DNA from: CAZMGV01 sp964621525 [NCBI: uncultured bacterium]
GTDB lineage: Bacteria; JAGRBM01
Direction of reading: 5' to 3'
Length of the DNA stretch: 17,362 nt
Assembly (NCBI GenBank): GCA_964621525.1
Contig: CAZUMS010000042.1
Span: 6,085-23,446, forward strand
Shown here: piece by piece, positions 5,698 through 12,177 of the stretch
How positions within the stretch are numbered: the stretch's first letter is position 1
How the letters are laid out: each line of letters opens with the position of its first letter
Program-made: the position numbers and the translations under genes
Notes under the pieces: model-generated
What the model was told of the DNA's origin: nothing
Seen by the model: only the letters and a program-made list of their open reading frames with translations
The model's database searches: none

Positions 5698-7098
5698 GTG
5701 CTGATCGACACCCACTGCCACCTCACTTCCGAAGCGTTCAAGGACGACCGCGAGGCCGCCTATGCCCGCGCGCGGGAGGCCGGCGTCGGTGTCATGGTCG
5801 CCATCGGCGCGGGTTATGGCGTGAAGGGCAACTGGGAGGCGGTCGAGTTCGCCCGGACGCACGAGGGCGTCTACGCCGTCGTCGGGATCCACCCGCACGA
5901 GGCCAAAGAGGCGGACGAGAAGGTTTACTCTGACCTCGTGAAACTCGCGAAGGACAACCCCGGCCGTGTCGTGGGCTGGGGCGAGATCGGCCTCGACTAC
6001 TACTACCCGGAACCGGACCGCGACACGCAGAAGCGCGTATTCGGCCGGATGATCGACCTCGCCCTTGAGGTGAACCTCCCCATCGTCATCCACGACCGGG
6101 ACGCCCACGACGACTGCATCGACATGCTGAGGCAGCACCAGGCGGACCGGGTGGGCGGCGTGTGGCACTGCTTCACCGGCGACTACGAGGTCGCCCGCAA
6201 GGTACTGGATCTCGGGTTCCTGATCTCGATCCCCGGCATCGTGACGTTCAAGAGTGCCGATGCGCTCCGGGACGTGGTCCGGCGGGTGCCCATCGAGAGC
6301 CTCGTCATCGAAACCGACTCGCCGTTCCTCGCCCCCATCCCGTACCGCGGAAAGCGGAACGAGCCCGCCTACGTGGCGAAGGTGGCCGAGAAGATCGCCG
6401 AACTGAAGGCGCCGCTTACGGTGGAGGACGTCCAGCGGATCACGGCCCACAACGCCGTCGAGCTGTTCGACCTCGCGGCCTACCGCCCCGATGTGGAAAA
6501 GCCGCAGATCGCCTACTCAATCCGCAATTCGCTCTACCTGAACATCACGAACCGCTGCACGAACCCCTGCTTCTTCTGCCCCAAGTTCGGGGACTGGACC
6601 GTGAAGGGACACTACCTCCGGCTGGGGCGCGAGCCCTCCGTGGACGAGATCCGGGCGGCCGTCGGCGACCCGTCGAAGTGGGACGAGGTCGTGTTCGTCG
6701 GGCTTGGCGAGGCAACGAACCGCCTCGACACGCTGAAGACCGTGGCGAGATGGCTGAAAGACCACGGGGCGAAGAAGATCCGTCTCGATACGGACGGAAT
6801 GGCGAATCTTGTCTACGGCCGGAACGTCGCGGCCGAGCTCGGAGGACTCATCGACGCCGTGAGCGTGTCCCTGAACGCACAAAATGCGGAAGAGTTCGCC
6901 CGCGTGACCCGCTCACCCTACAAGACCGAGGCCTGGCCCAAGGTGAAGGAGTTCATCGCCGAGGCGAAGAAGGTAATCCCCTGGGTGCAGGCGACGGTGG
7001 TGACGGTGCCGGGTATCGACGTCGAGGCCTGCCGCCGCATCGCCGAGGAAGAACTGGGCGTGAAGTTCCGTGCCCGCGAATACAACGAGGTCGGCTGA
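5698..7098 (+). CDS. TatD-family metal-dependent hydrolase fused to a TatD-linked radical SAM domain
   Basis: A 466-residue two-domain protein. Residues 1-262 are a complete TatD-type DNase/hydrolase barrel with metal ligands His6 and His8 (DTHCH), Glu96 (GEIGLDYYY), His132 (VIHDRDA), His157 (WHCFTG) and Asp207 (ETDSPF). Residues 270-466 form a short radical SAM domain with Cys287-x3-Cys291-x2-Cys294 (RCTNPCFFC). This corresponds to the separately encoded TatD-linked radical SAM family, here in one chain. TatD proteins process DNA 3' ends; the radical SAM substrate is unknown. The start is GTG 5698, which directly begins the conserved LIDTHCH segment and has AGGAG 12 bases upstream. A weak terminator follows at 7168-7190. 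Neither domain appears truncated. Confidence 0.92.
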   Translation: MLIDTHCHLTSEAFKDDREAAYARAREAGVGVMVAIGAGYGVKGNWEAVEFARTHEGVYAVVGIHPHEAKEADEKVYSDLVKLAKDNPGRVVGWGEIGLDYYYPEPDRDTQKRVFGRMIDLALEVNLPIVIHDRDAHDDCIDMLRQHQADRVGGVWHCFTGDYEVARKVLDLGFLISIPGIVTFKSADALRDVVRRVPIESLVIETDSPFLAPIPYRGKRNEPAYVAKVAEKIAELKAPLTVEDVQRITAHNAVELFDLAAYRPDVEKPQIAYSIRNSLYLNITNRCTNPCFFCPKFGDWTVKGHYLRLGREPSVDEIRAAVGDPSKWDEVVFVGLGEATNRLDTLKTVARWLKDHGAKKIRLDTDGMANLVYGRNVAAELGGLIDAVSVSLNAQNAEEFARVTRSPYKTEAWPKVKEFIAEAKKVIPWVQATVVTVPGIDVEACRRIAEEELGVKFRAREYNEVG

Positions 7099-7167
7099 CC
7101 GGCGGAAAGTGACACTCCTGGAGTTTTGTCCCGCCGCTGCTCCGAATGTTATCCGAATCACATTCAG

Positions 7168-7190
7168 CAGGTTTCGCACACCTGTTTTTT
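7168..7190 (+). terminator. Weak intrinsic terminator after the TatD fusion gene
   Basis: CAGGT (7168-7172) pairs with ACCTG (7180-7184) around a seven-base loop and is followed directly by six T residues. The stem is short, extended at best by a G-T pair, so termination may be partial. Confidence 0.45.
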
Positions 7191-7243
7191 GAAACGCAGC
7201 GCGTCGGTGATAGGCTCGCCCCGCCTTCCCGGTTCGGGTGACG

Positions 7244-8314
7244 ATGCGAGCGTTTTTTCATTCCAAAAGGCCGGCCTTCCAGGGTGCAGTCGTCCGCAAG
7301 AATCCAGGCCGGTTGGTCGCACTGGTTCTTGCCCTTGTTTTCGCAGCCGCCGAGGGAAAGCCGCTCGTCGCGGCCCCGCCGCCGGACTCCATCGCCGGAG
7401 CCCGGGGACTGCTTGAGGTCGGCGAGTGGGACGCTGCCGGCCGGGCGCTCCAGAAGCTGGCCTCGTCCTCGTCCTCCAGCGCCGAGGTCCGGTACGAATA
7501 CGGGCGCTACCTGCTGGCCCTTCCGAAATCCGACTATGAAGGCGCGATCCGCGAGTTCGACGCCGCCGTCTCGGCGAATCCGAAGAATTCCCTCTACCAC
7601 CTCTGGCTCGCCCGCGCCTACGGCGTGAAGATCGAAAACTCCAGCATCGTTGCCGCTGCCTTCGGACCCGTTTGGCGCGTGCGGGAGCATTTCGAGAAGG
7701 CCGTCGAGCTGGACCCCCGGAACAATCCCGCCCGCGTGGACCTGTTCCAGTACTACCTGTTTGCGCCGGGACTCGCCGGCGGCGGCCGGGACAAGGCGAT
7801 GGACCAGATGCGGGCCATCTCAAGGAACGAACCCGGCGGCTATCTCGACTTCATGTCGCAGGCGATTTTTTCGCTCGAGACCGGCGACTGGGATTCGGTC
7901 GATATCGCCTACCAGCGGCTCGTGCAGCTCCGCCCGGCACAGGCGGGACAGCTCCGGCTCCAGTACGCCACGGTCCTGATGAGCAAGGAGAGGTACGACC
8001 GGGCGATCCAGTGGCTCAAGGCCGCCGCGGCCTCGGACTCCGACATCGATCCGCCGTTCAAGATTCTCCAGCCTGACTACGTACGGAACGGCTACTACGA
8101 GCGCGTCCGGTACGAACTCGAACACAACGTGAAGGTGGATGTGAGCGGCATGTCCGTCACCCGGCGGCAGCTCGGCGAGAACGCCAACACCGATCCGAAA
8201 TATCTGGAATGCCTGCGGCTCATCGGCGGACTCTACGACCGGTTCGGGCACAAGGAGAAAGCGGGTGTGTTCTTCGCCCGCGTGAAACAGGCCGAGTCAG
8301 CCCCCCGCCGCTGA
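7244..8314 (+). CDS. Exported TPR-repeat protein
   Basis: A 356-residue protein that begins with a long basic N-region and a hydrophobic segment (about residues 23-36, LVALVLALVFAAA) ending in VAA-A. This is typical of a secretory signal peptide, with the mature part in the periplasm. The mature part contains helical TPR-like repeats, for example LEVGEWDAAGRALQKLA, SDYEGAIREFDAAVSANPKN, VREHFEKAVELDPRN and ERYDRAIQWLKAAAAS. TPR proteins act as scaffolds; no catalytic domain is visible and no partner is obvious nearby. The ATG at 7244 was chosen over the in-frame GTG at 7238 by codon preference, as both have only a weak GGGTG-like site. Its last 18 bases overlap the end of the convergent TetR gene. 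Confidence 0.85.
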   Translation: MRAFFHSKRPAFQGAVVRKNPGRLVALVLALVFAAAEGKPLVAAPPPDSIAGARGLLEVGEWDAAGRALQKLASSSSSSAEVRYEYGRYLLALPKSDYEGAIREFDAAVSANPKNSLYHLWLARAYGVKIENSSIVAAAFGPVWRVREHFEKAVELDPRNNPARVDLFQYYLFAPGLAGGGRDKAMDQMRAISRNEPGGYLDFMSQAIFSLETGDWDSVDIAYQRLVQLRPAQAGQLRLQYATVLMSKERYDRAIQWLKAAAASDSDIDPPFKILQPDYVRNGYYERVRYELEHNVKVDVSGMSVTRRQLGENANTDPKYLECLRLIGGLYDRFGHKEKAGVFFARVKQAESAPRR

Positions 8315-8953
8315 GGTCCGCACCGGAAGTTCCACCGGCACCCCCCGCACGCAGCTCACGAGGCCTCCGGTAATCAGCAGCGTCATCAGCTCTGCCTCGC
8401 GCTCGAGGTCGAACGGCTCGCGGTTCTCGAGCTTGCGCATGACGACGCCCGCGCAGGTGGAGACCGTCGCCCAGGCGAGCGTCTCCACGTCCTTTTGGCT
8501 CAGCTTCGAGCCCCGGAACGAGCGGGCCATGTCGGCGATGAGATCCGCCACCGCCTCGCGGAAGAGCTGGTCGCCCAGCGGGAGCGGGATCGTGTTCCCC
8601 TGCGAGCGCTCCCGGATCAGGATCCGGAACAGGTCCTCGTGCTCCTGCGTGAACTTGAGGAACGTGTAGACGGAGGCCCGCGTCTGGTCGAGCAGGTTCG
8701 AGCCCCGCCGGTGGCGTCCGGCGCGGATCGCTTCGCGCAGCGTTCGGCTGCCGGCGAGCACCAGCTCGTTGAACGCCTCTTCCTTGGAATCGAAGTAGTG
8801 ATAGAAGGTGCCGATCGACACGCCGGCGCTCTTCACGATATCGCGCACCTGCGTCGCGCCATAGCCCTTGGTGGCGAACACCTTGCGGGCGCTTGCCAGC
8901 ACATGGCGGCGGGTTTCCTGCTTCTGTCTGGCTCTCGGGGCGTCGGCGCGCAC
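8297..8953 (-). CDS. TetR/AcrR-family transcriptional regulator
   Basis: A 218-residue repressor-type protein. The N-terminal helix-turn-helix covers about residues 12-62, with the family signature GYGATQVRDIVKSAGVSIGT followed by FYHYFDSKEEAF. The C-terminal ligand domain is variable, so the effector is unknown. The start is GTG at 8953, supported by a strong GGAGGA eight bases upstream. It lies 58 bases downstream of the secreted four-cysteine protein gene, same strand, and may be cotranscribed. A GTTCGGCGAAC dyad at 8983-8993, just upstream of its start, could be its own operator. Its 3' end overlaps the TPR gene by 18 bases tail to tail. Confidence 0.92.
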   Translation of the reverse strand: MRADAPRARQKQETRRHVLASARKVFATKGYGATQVRDIVKSAGVSIGTFYHYFDSKEEAFNELVLAGSRTLREAIRAGRHRRGSNLLDQTRASVYTFLKFTQEHEDLFRILIRERSQGNTIPLPLGDQLFREAVADLIADMARSFRGSKLSQKDVETLAWATVSTCAGVVMRKLENREPFDLEREAELMTLLITGGLVSCVRGVPVELPVRTSAAGG

Positions 8954-9011
8954 GGCGGCTTCCTCCGGCTCACTGAACCGTAGTTCGGCGAACGGGCCGG
9001 GGCAAAAGGTG

Positions 9012-9434
9012 CTACTTTTTCTTCGGTGTGTAGGCTTCGCAGCCCAGGTCGTATTTCTCGGCTTCCTCGTAGACCTGGCGGTCGGGGAAGTCCGACGGGA
9101 CGATGAAGATTTCCGTCTGGCCGCCGGGCGGCACCTCGCAGCCGTCGCGGCAGGGAACCGTGTACGGGATATCCACCTTCATCCCGTTCAGCCGGCGCTG
9201 GACCTTGATCCATTTGATGCGCAGGTGCCGCTGCTTCGGGTCGATGTTGTTCAGCCGCATGGCGGAAGTGATCGGCGTCGAGGTCTGGATGAACAGGTCG
9301 GCGCAGGAAGCGGCGTCCCACCAGCGGGCGGGCAGCGGCGGGAGCGTCTTCCCCTGCGCGAATACGCCCGCAGGTTCCAGAACGGCCGCCGCCATCAGGA
9401 CCGCGAAGGCCGCTTTCGACAGGACTTTCCACAT
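9012..9434 (-). CDS. Small secreted protein of unknown function with four cysteines
   Basis: A 140-residue protein with a clear signal peptide: a Lys-containing start, a hydrophobic core (AAFAVLMAAAVLE) and a likely cleavage after VFA at residue 26. The mature part is about 114 residues with exactly four cysteines (44, 95, 99 and 132), compatible with two disulfides in the periplasm, and ends in a lysine-rich tail (TPKKK). I do not recognise the family. The ATG at 9434 lies 40 bases downstream of the terminator of the di-iron oxygenase unit and lacks a strong Shine-Dalgarno sequence. The TetR gene follows on the same strand after 58 bases. Confidence 0.7.
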   Translation of the reverse strand: MWKVLSKAAFAVLMAAAVLEPAGVFAQGKTLPPLPARWWDAASCADLFIQTSTPITSAMRLNNIDPKQRHLRIKWIKVQRRLNGMKVDIPYTVPCRDGCEVPPGGQTEIFIVPSDFPDRQVYEEAEKYDLGCEAYTPKKK

Positions 9435-9474
9435 GGCCGGTACATAACCGGAAATTCTTAAAAGGGCATGAAAA

Positions 9475-9504
9475 GGAAAAGCCGCCTGTGGCGGCGGCTT
9501 TTCC
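9475..9504 (-). terminator. Strong intrinsic terminator of the TetR/di-iron oxygenase unit
   Basis: A perfect 12-bp stem (GGAAAAGCCGCC with GGCGGCTTTTCC) surrounds a six-base loop. On the minus strand the 3' arm runs into TTTTCCTTTTC, giving the T-rich tail. It lies 24 bases past the stop codon of the gene ending at 9528, exactly where its terminator is expected. Confidence 0.85.
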
Positions 9505-9527
9505 TGTGCGGAGATGTACCGCCGCGC

Positions 9528-10568
9528 TTATTCGCTGAACATGTCCTTGTCGGCCTTGGCGACGCCGCCGCTCGCCAGCTTGATCTGGTGCGAGAAGTGG
9601 ACGTCCAGTGCGCCCTTGTCGTATTCGGCCTGGTACTTGGCCGCCTCGATGGCCGCCTTGCACTGGGCCCACAGGTCGCCCTTCGTCTCCTCGGTCGGGT
9701 AGAGGAACTCGTTGGCCATCTCCATGAGCATCATGAAGGGGTTGCGCTCCTTCTCGAAATCGACGCCCAGCACCTCGAACGCCTGCCGCATGGCCATCAT
9801 CTGCTTGCCGCGGCCGAGCTCGATCACCTTGCGCGGGTCGATGCCGAGCACGCGGAAGTCCTTTTCCAGCACCTTCGTCTCGGCCATGGCCCAGAACATG
9901 ATCTGCACCTGGAACATCATCATGCGGGACACCTCGGCGGGCGTCATGTCCTTGATCATCTCGGGGACGTACTGCATCCCGAGGCCCACGTGCCGGGCCT
10001 CGTCGCGCTCGTAGTATTTCATGAGCTCGGCGATCACGGGCTCGGGCTTCAGTTCCCGGACCGTCTGGAAGATCGTGAGCGCCATGCCCTCGATCATGAG
10101 CTGCATGCCGAGCAGCTTGTAGGCGAGGTTCGGCGTGTCGAGCACGAGGTCGAGGAGCGCCTGCGGGGCGCGGTCCATGCGGTCCGGCACATAGCCGAGC
10201 TCCTTCAGGTAGTCGTGCATCACGTAGAAGTGGCGGGCCTCGTCGAACGCCTGGCTCGTCGCGGCCATCTTCGCCTCGAGCGGCACGAGCCCGTCGGCGA
10301 GCTGCGCGGAGATCTTCCACGCGGCCAGCTCACCCCACATGATGATGGCGAAAATGCGCTGGAGCGCCTTCTTCTTCTCGGGCTCCAGGTTGATTCCGCC
10401 GTGCTCCTTCAGCAGCGACTCCAGGATGTCCTTGCCGTCCCAGGCCAGGTCCTGGCCCTTGTGGTAGATGTTCTCGCACCGCATGAAGCGCTTGGCCGAC
10501 TCGGCGTCGTGCTCGATGTCGAACATGTCGTAGCGGATCTGCGTCTTTCCGAAACCTGCGATGGCCAT
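9528..10568 (-). CDS. Ferritin-like non-heme di-iron protein, AurF-type oxygenase signature
   Basis: A 346-residue soluble helical protein with two exact copies of the signature E-x28-D-E-x-R-H: Glu80 to Asp109-Glu110-Ala-Arg-His113, and Glu160 to Asp189-Glu190-Ala-Arg-His193. These supply the four carboxylates and two histidines of a carboxylate-bridged di-iron site, as in AurF/CmlI N-oxygenases and other ferritin-superfamily oxidases. The substrate cannot be predicted; amine oxidation, fatty-acyl oxidation or peroxide handling are all possible. ATG at 10568 has AAGGA about 11 bases upstream. It follows its TetR gene by 42 bases on the same strand and ends at a strong terminator, so the pair forms one unit. 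Confidence 0.82.
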   Translation of the reverse strand: MAIAGFGKTQIRYDMFDIEHDAESAKRFMRCENIYHKGQDLAWDGKDILESLLKEHGGINLEPEKKKALQRIFAIIMWGELAAWKISAQLADGLVPLEAKMAATSQAFDEARHFYVMHDYLKELGYVPDRMDRAPQALLDLVLDTPNLAYKLLGMQLMIEGMALTIFQTVRELKPEPVIAELMKYYERDEARHVGLGMQYVPEMIKDMTPAEVSRMMMFQVQIMFWAMAETKVLEKDFRVLGIDPRKVIELGRGKQMMAMRQAFEVLGVDFEKERNPFMMLMEMANEFLYPTEETKGDLWAQCKAAIEAAKYQAEYDKGALDVHFSHQIKLASGGVAKADKDMFSE

Positions 10569-10610
10569 GGGGCTCTCTTCCTTTGCTGGTGGAATTCCTT
10601 GCGGGGGCTT

Positions 10611-11249
10611 TCAGTCCGGCTTCAGGGCGAACGCGCCCCGGACCAGGACCTGCTTGACGTCTTCGAACATGACCCGGAGTTCCCCGTCCGTGCGGACGCG
10701 GCGGCTCTCCACGATGAACCCGGCGACGATGGACTGGATCAGCGTCACCGCCCGGTCGAGCGGGATCGCGAGGCTTCCGGTCAGGGGCCCGAGCGCCGAG
10801 CTGATCGTCTCGCGCACGAGCTGGCGCTGGAGCGATTCCATCTGCTGGAGCCGCTCGCGGAGCTTTTCGTTGTGGTTCGCCGTCGCCCACATCTCGATGA
10901 TGAACTGCACCCGGACGGGGTTGAGGACGAGAAGCTGGAACAGGGCGTCGGCGGCCTTCATGGCCCGCTCGATGGAGGGCGTGTCGGCGCGGATCCGCTC
11001 GGCCACTTCCGCCTGGAGGCTGCGCGACATGTGCGTCACCGCCTCGATCAGGATCTCTTCCTTGGACTGGAAGTGGTAGTGGAGCAGGCTTTTCGACACC
11101 CCCGCCCGCGCGGCGATCTCCTTGGTCGAGGCGCCCTCGTACCCGTTCTGGGCGATGCACTCGATGGCCGCCTCGACAATGCGCGCCACCGACTCGTGGG
11201 CCTTCTCCGTCGCCTCTTGAGTGATGAGCTTGTGGGAGGTGATCTCCAT
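10611..11249 (-). CDS. TetR/AcrR-family regulator of the di-iron oxygenase unit
   Basis: A 212-residue regulator with a TetR helix-turn-helix at about residues 22-70 (IAQNGYEGASTKEIAARAGVS followed by LLHYHFQSKEEIL). The C-terminal effector domain is unassigned. ATG 11249 has no Shine-Dalgarno sequence: the predicted -10 box ends eight bases before it, so the mRNA would be leaderless or nearly so. GTG at residue 21, close to the first TetR helix, is an alternative start. A dyad sits inside the promoter spacer, so autorepression together with control of the downstream oxygenase gene is the expected arrangement. Confidence 0.92.
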   Translation of the reverse strand: MEITSHKLITQEATEKAHESVARIVEAAIECIAQNGYEGASTKEIAARAGVSKSLLHYHFQSKEEILIEAVTHMSRSLQAEVAERIRADTPSIERAMKAADALFQLLVLNPVRVQFIIEMWATANHNEKLRERLQQMESLQRQLVRETISSALGPLTGSLAIPLDRAVTLIQSIVAGFIVESRRVRTDGELRVMFEDVKQVLVRGAFALKPD

Positions 11250-11256
11250 GCCAATT

Positions 11257-11286
11257 TTTATAGACTGGCCAGCCGGTCAGGGTCAA
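11257..11286 (-). promoter_or_regulatory. Sigma70 promoter of the TetR/di-iron unit with operator dyad in the spacer
   Basis: On the minus strand TTGACC (11286-11281) and TATAAA (11262-11257) are separated by 18 bases, each matching consensus at five of six positions. The spacer holds GACTGGCCAGCCGGTC (plus strand 11263-11278), an imperfect dyad with a perfect CTGGCCAG core, typical in size and place for a TetR-family operator. A repressor here would block RNA polymerase directly. Confidence 0.7.
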
Positions 11287-11420
11287 GGAGAAAATGATAA
11301 ATGTCAGTAATCACTGAGGAAACAGGCATCACGTCGTCTGCTGGATCGTCAACAAGCCCGGGATAAACTCCACGAGGAGGGAGTCAGGGGGAGAGTCCAG
11401 TAACTTCAGGGAGGGGGGCC

Positions 11421-11500
11421 GACACAGGTCCACACACATCAACACGGTTCGACACACATCGACACGCTTCGACACGGAAAAACACGGATCGGCACACATC
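11421..11500. repeat. Eight consecutive 10-bp degenerate units with invariant CAC
   Basis: Eight units start at 11421, 11431, 11441, 11451, 11461, 11471, 11481 and 11491. All have CAC at positions 3-5, seven of eight have A at position 2, and seven of eight have TC at positions 9-10. A 20-bp alternation is also visible: units at 11431, 11451 and 11491 end in CACACATC, those at 11441, 11461 and 11481 in CACGGTTC-like sequence. Ten-base spacing places every CAC on about the same face of the helix. It is too short and degenerate for CRISPR. Confidence 0.75.
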
Positions 11501-11601
11501 ATTTCGTGCATCTTTTTCCGGGCGGGTCCGTCTTCCTCCCTGAGACCGGTTGCCGCCTGAACCCCGGACAGGGGCGGCGGCTGAAAAAGAGGGGGGGAGC
11601 C

Positions 11602-11622
11602 CCTTCCGGCCGGTCCGGAAGG
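11602..11622 (+). promoter_or_regulatory. Hairpin covering the arsI ribosome binding site
   Basis: CCTTCCGG (11602-11609) pairs perfectly with CCGGAAGG (11615-11622) around a five-base loop. The 3' arm contains most of AAGGA, the only Shine-Dalgarno-like sequence ahead of ATG 11635 (11 bases away), so folding would hide the site. It may limit translation unless opened. Confidence 0.45.
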
Positions 11623-11634
11623 AACCCTTTAACG

Positions 11635-12177
11635 ATGAAGACGACCGATACCACCCCCGTAGCCAGCCCCGAAATCCTGAGCGCCGTCGATTTCCCGACG
11701 GCCACCCGCCTTCATGTGGCCCTGAACGTCAAAAACGTGGAAACCTCGAGAAAATTCTACGAGGCCATGTTCGGCGTGCCGCCGGCGAAGGTCCGGCCCG
11801 GCTACGTGAAGTTCGAGGTGGTGGAGCCGCCGGTGAACCTCACCCTCAATGAAGTGCCCGAAGTCCCCAAGTGGCCGCGCCAGGTCTCCCACTTCGGTGT
11901 ACAGGTGAAGTCCCAGACGGCGATTCTGGAGGGGGCCGCGAGGTTCCAGAAGGCAGGCCTGAAACCGGTGGCCGAGGAGAACACCACCTGCTGTTACGCC
12001 GAGCAGAACAAGGTGTGGCTCACGGACCCGGACGGAAACCCGTGGGAACTGTTCCTGGTGACGAACGCCGATACTCCGGTACACTCCGTGAAGAAATCGG
12101 GGGAACCGGCGGTGAGCTGCTGCACCCCCCGGAAGGACGCGAAGAAGGAGACGGCGGGCACCTCCTGCTGCGGATGA
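11635..12177 (+). CDS. arsI: ArsI/CadI-family glyoxalase-fold protein, probable C-As lyase
   Basis: A 180-residue vicinal-oxygen-chelate protein. ArsI is a non-heme Fe(II) dioxygenase that cleaves the carbon-arsenic bond of trivalent organoarsenicals such as MAs(III). Predicted metal ligands are His27 (TRLHVALNV), His86 (SHFGVQV) and Glu138 (PDGNPWELF), and the vicinal pair Cys119-Cys120 (NTTCCYAEQNKVW) fits the arsenic-binding site; spacings match the described ArsI closely. The C-terminal tail carries two more pairs, Cys162-Cys163 and Cys178-Cys179. The CadI label (cadmium-induced) is used for close relatives, so the metal is not certain. ATG 11635 starts just before the conserved domain. 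The stop codon overlaps the start of the sigma factor gene (ATGA), implying translational coupling. No arsR, arsM or arsP is visible. Confidence 0.88.
   Translation: MKTTDTTPVASPEILSAVDFPTATRLHVALNVKNVETSRKFYEAMFGVPPAKVRPGYVKFEVVEPPVNLTLNEVPEVPKWPRQVSHFGVQVKSQTAILEGAARFQKAGLKPVAEENTTCCYAEQNKVWLTDPDGNPWELFLVTNADTPVHSVKKSGEPAVSCCTPRKDAKKETAGTSCCG

Larger units (their letters stand above)
11250..11634. other. Divergent non-coding region between the TetR unit and arsI
   Basis: This 385-base gap contains the leftward TetR promoter (11257-11286), about 130 bases with nothing recognised, the phased 10-bp array (11421-11500), then a GC-rich leader with an RBS hairpin (11602-11622). No clear sigma70 promoter for arsI was found, which would fit control by an alternative sigma factor or activator, though this is only inference. 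Confidence 0.6.

Noticed and set aside
9468-11297. 609-codon plus-strand frame across the di-iron oxygenase and TetR genes
   Set aside because: It runs through a terminator and a promoter and is antisense to two well-supported genes; leucine/histidine/arginine-rich composition without domains.
11421-11500. CRISPR array
   Set aside because: Units are 10 bp, contiguous and degenerate without spacers, and there are no cas genes.
11329-11511. 60-codon minus-strand frame across the decamer array
   Set aside because: It is mostly translated repeat, lacks a ribosome site and has no domain; the 10-bp period is not a multiple of three.
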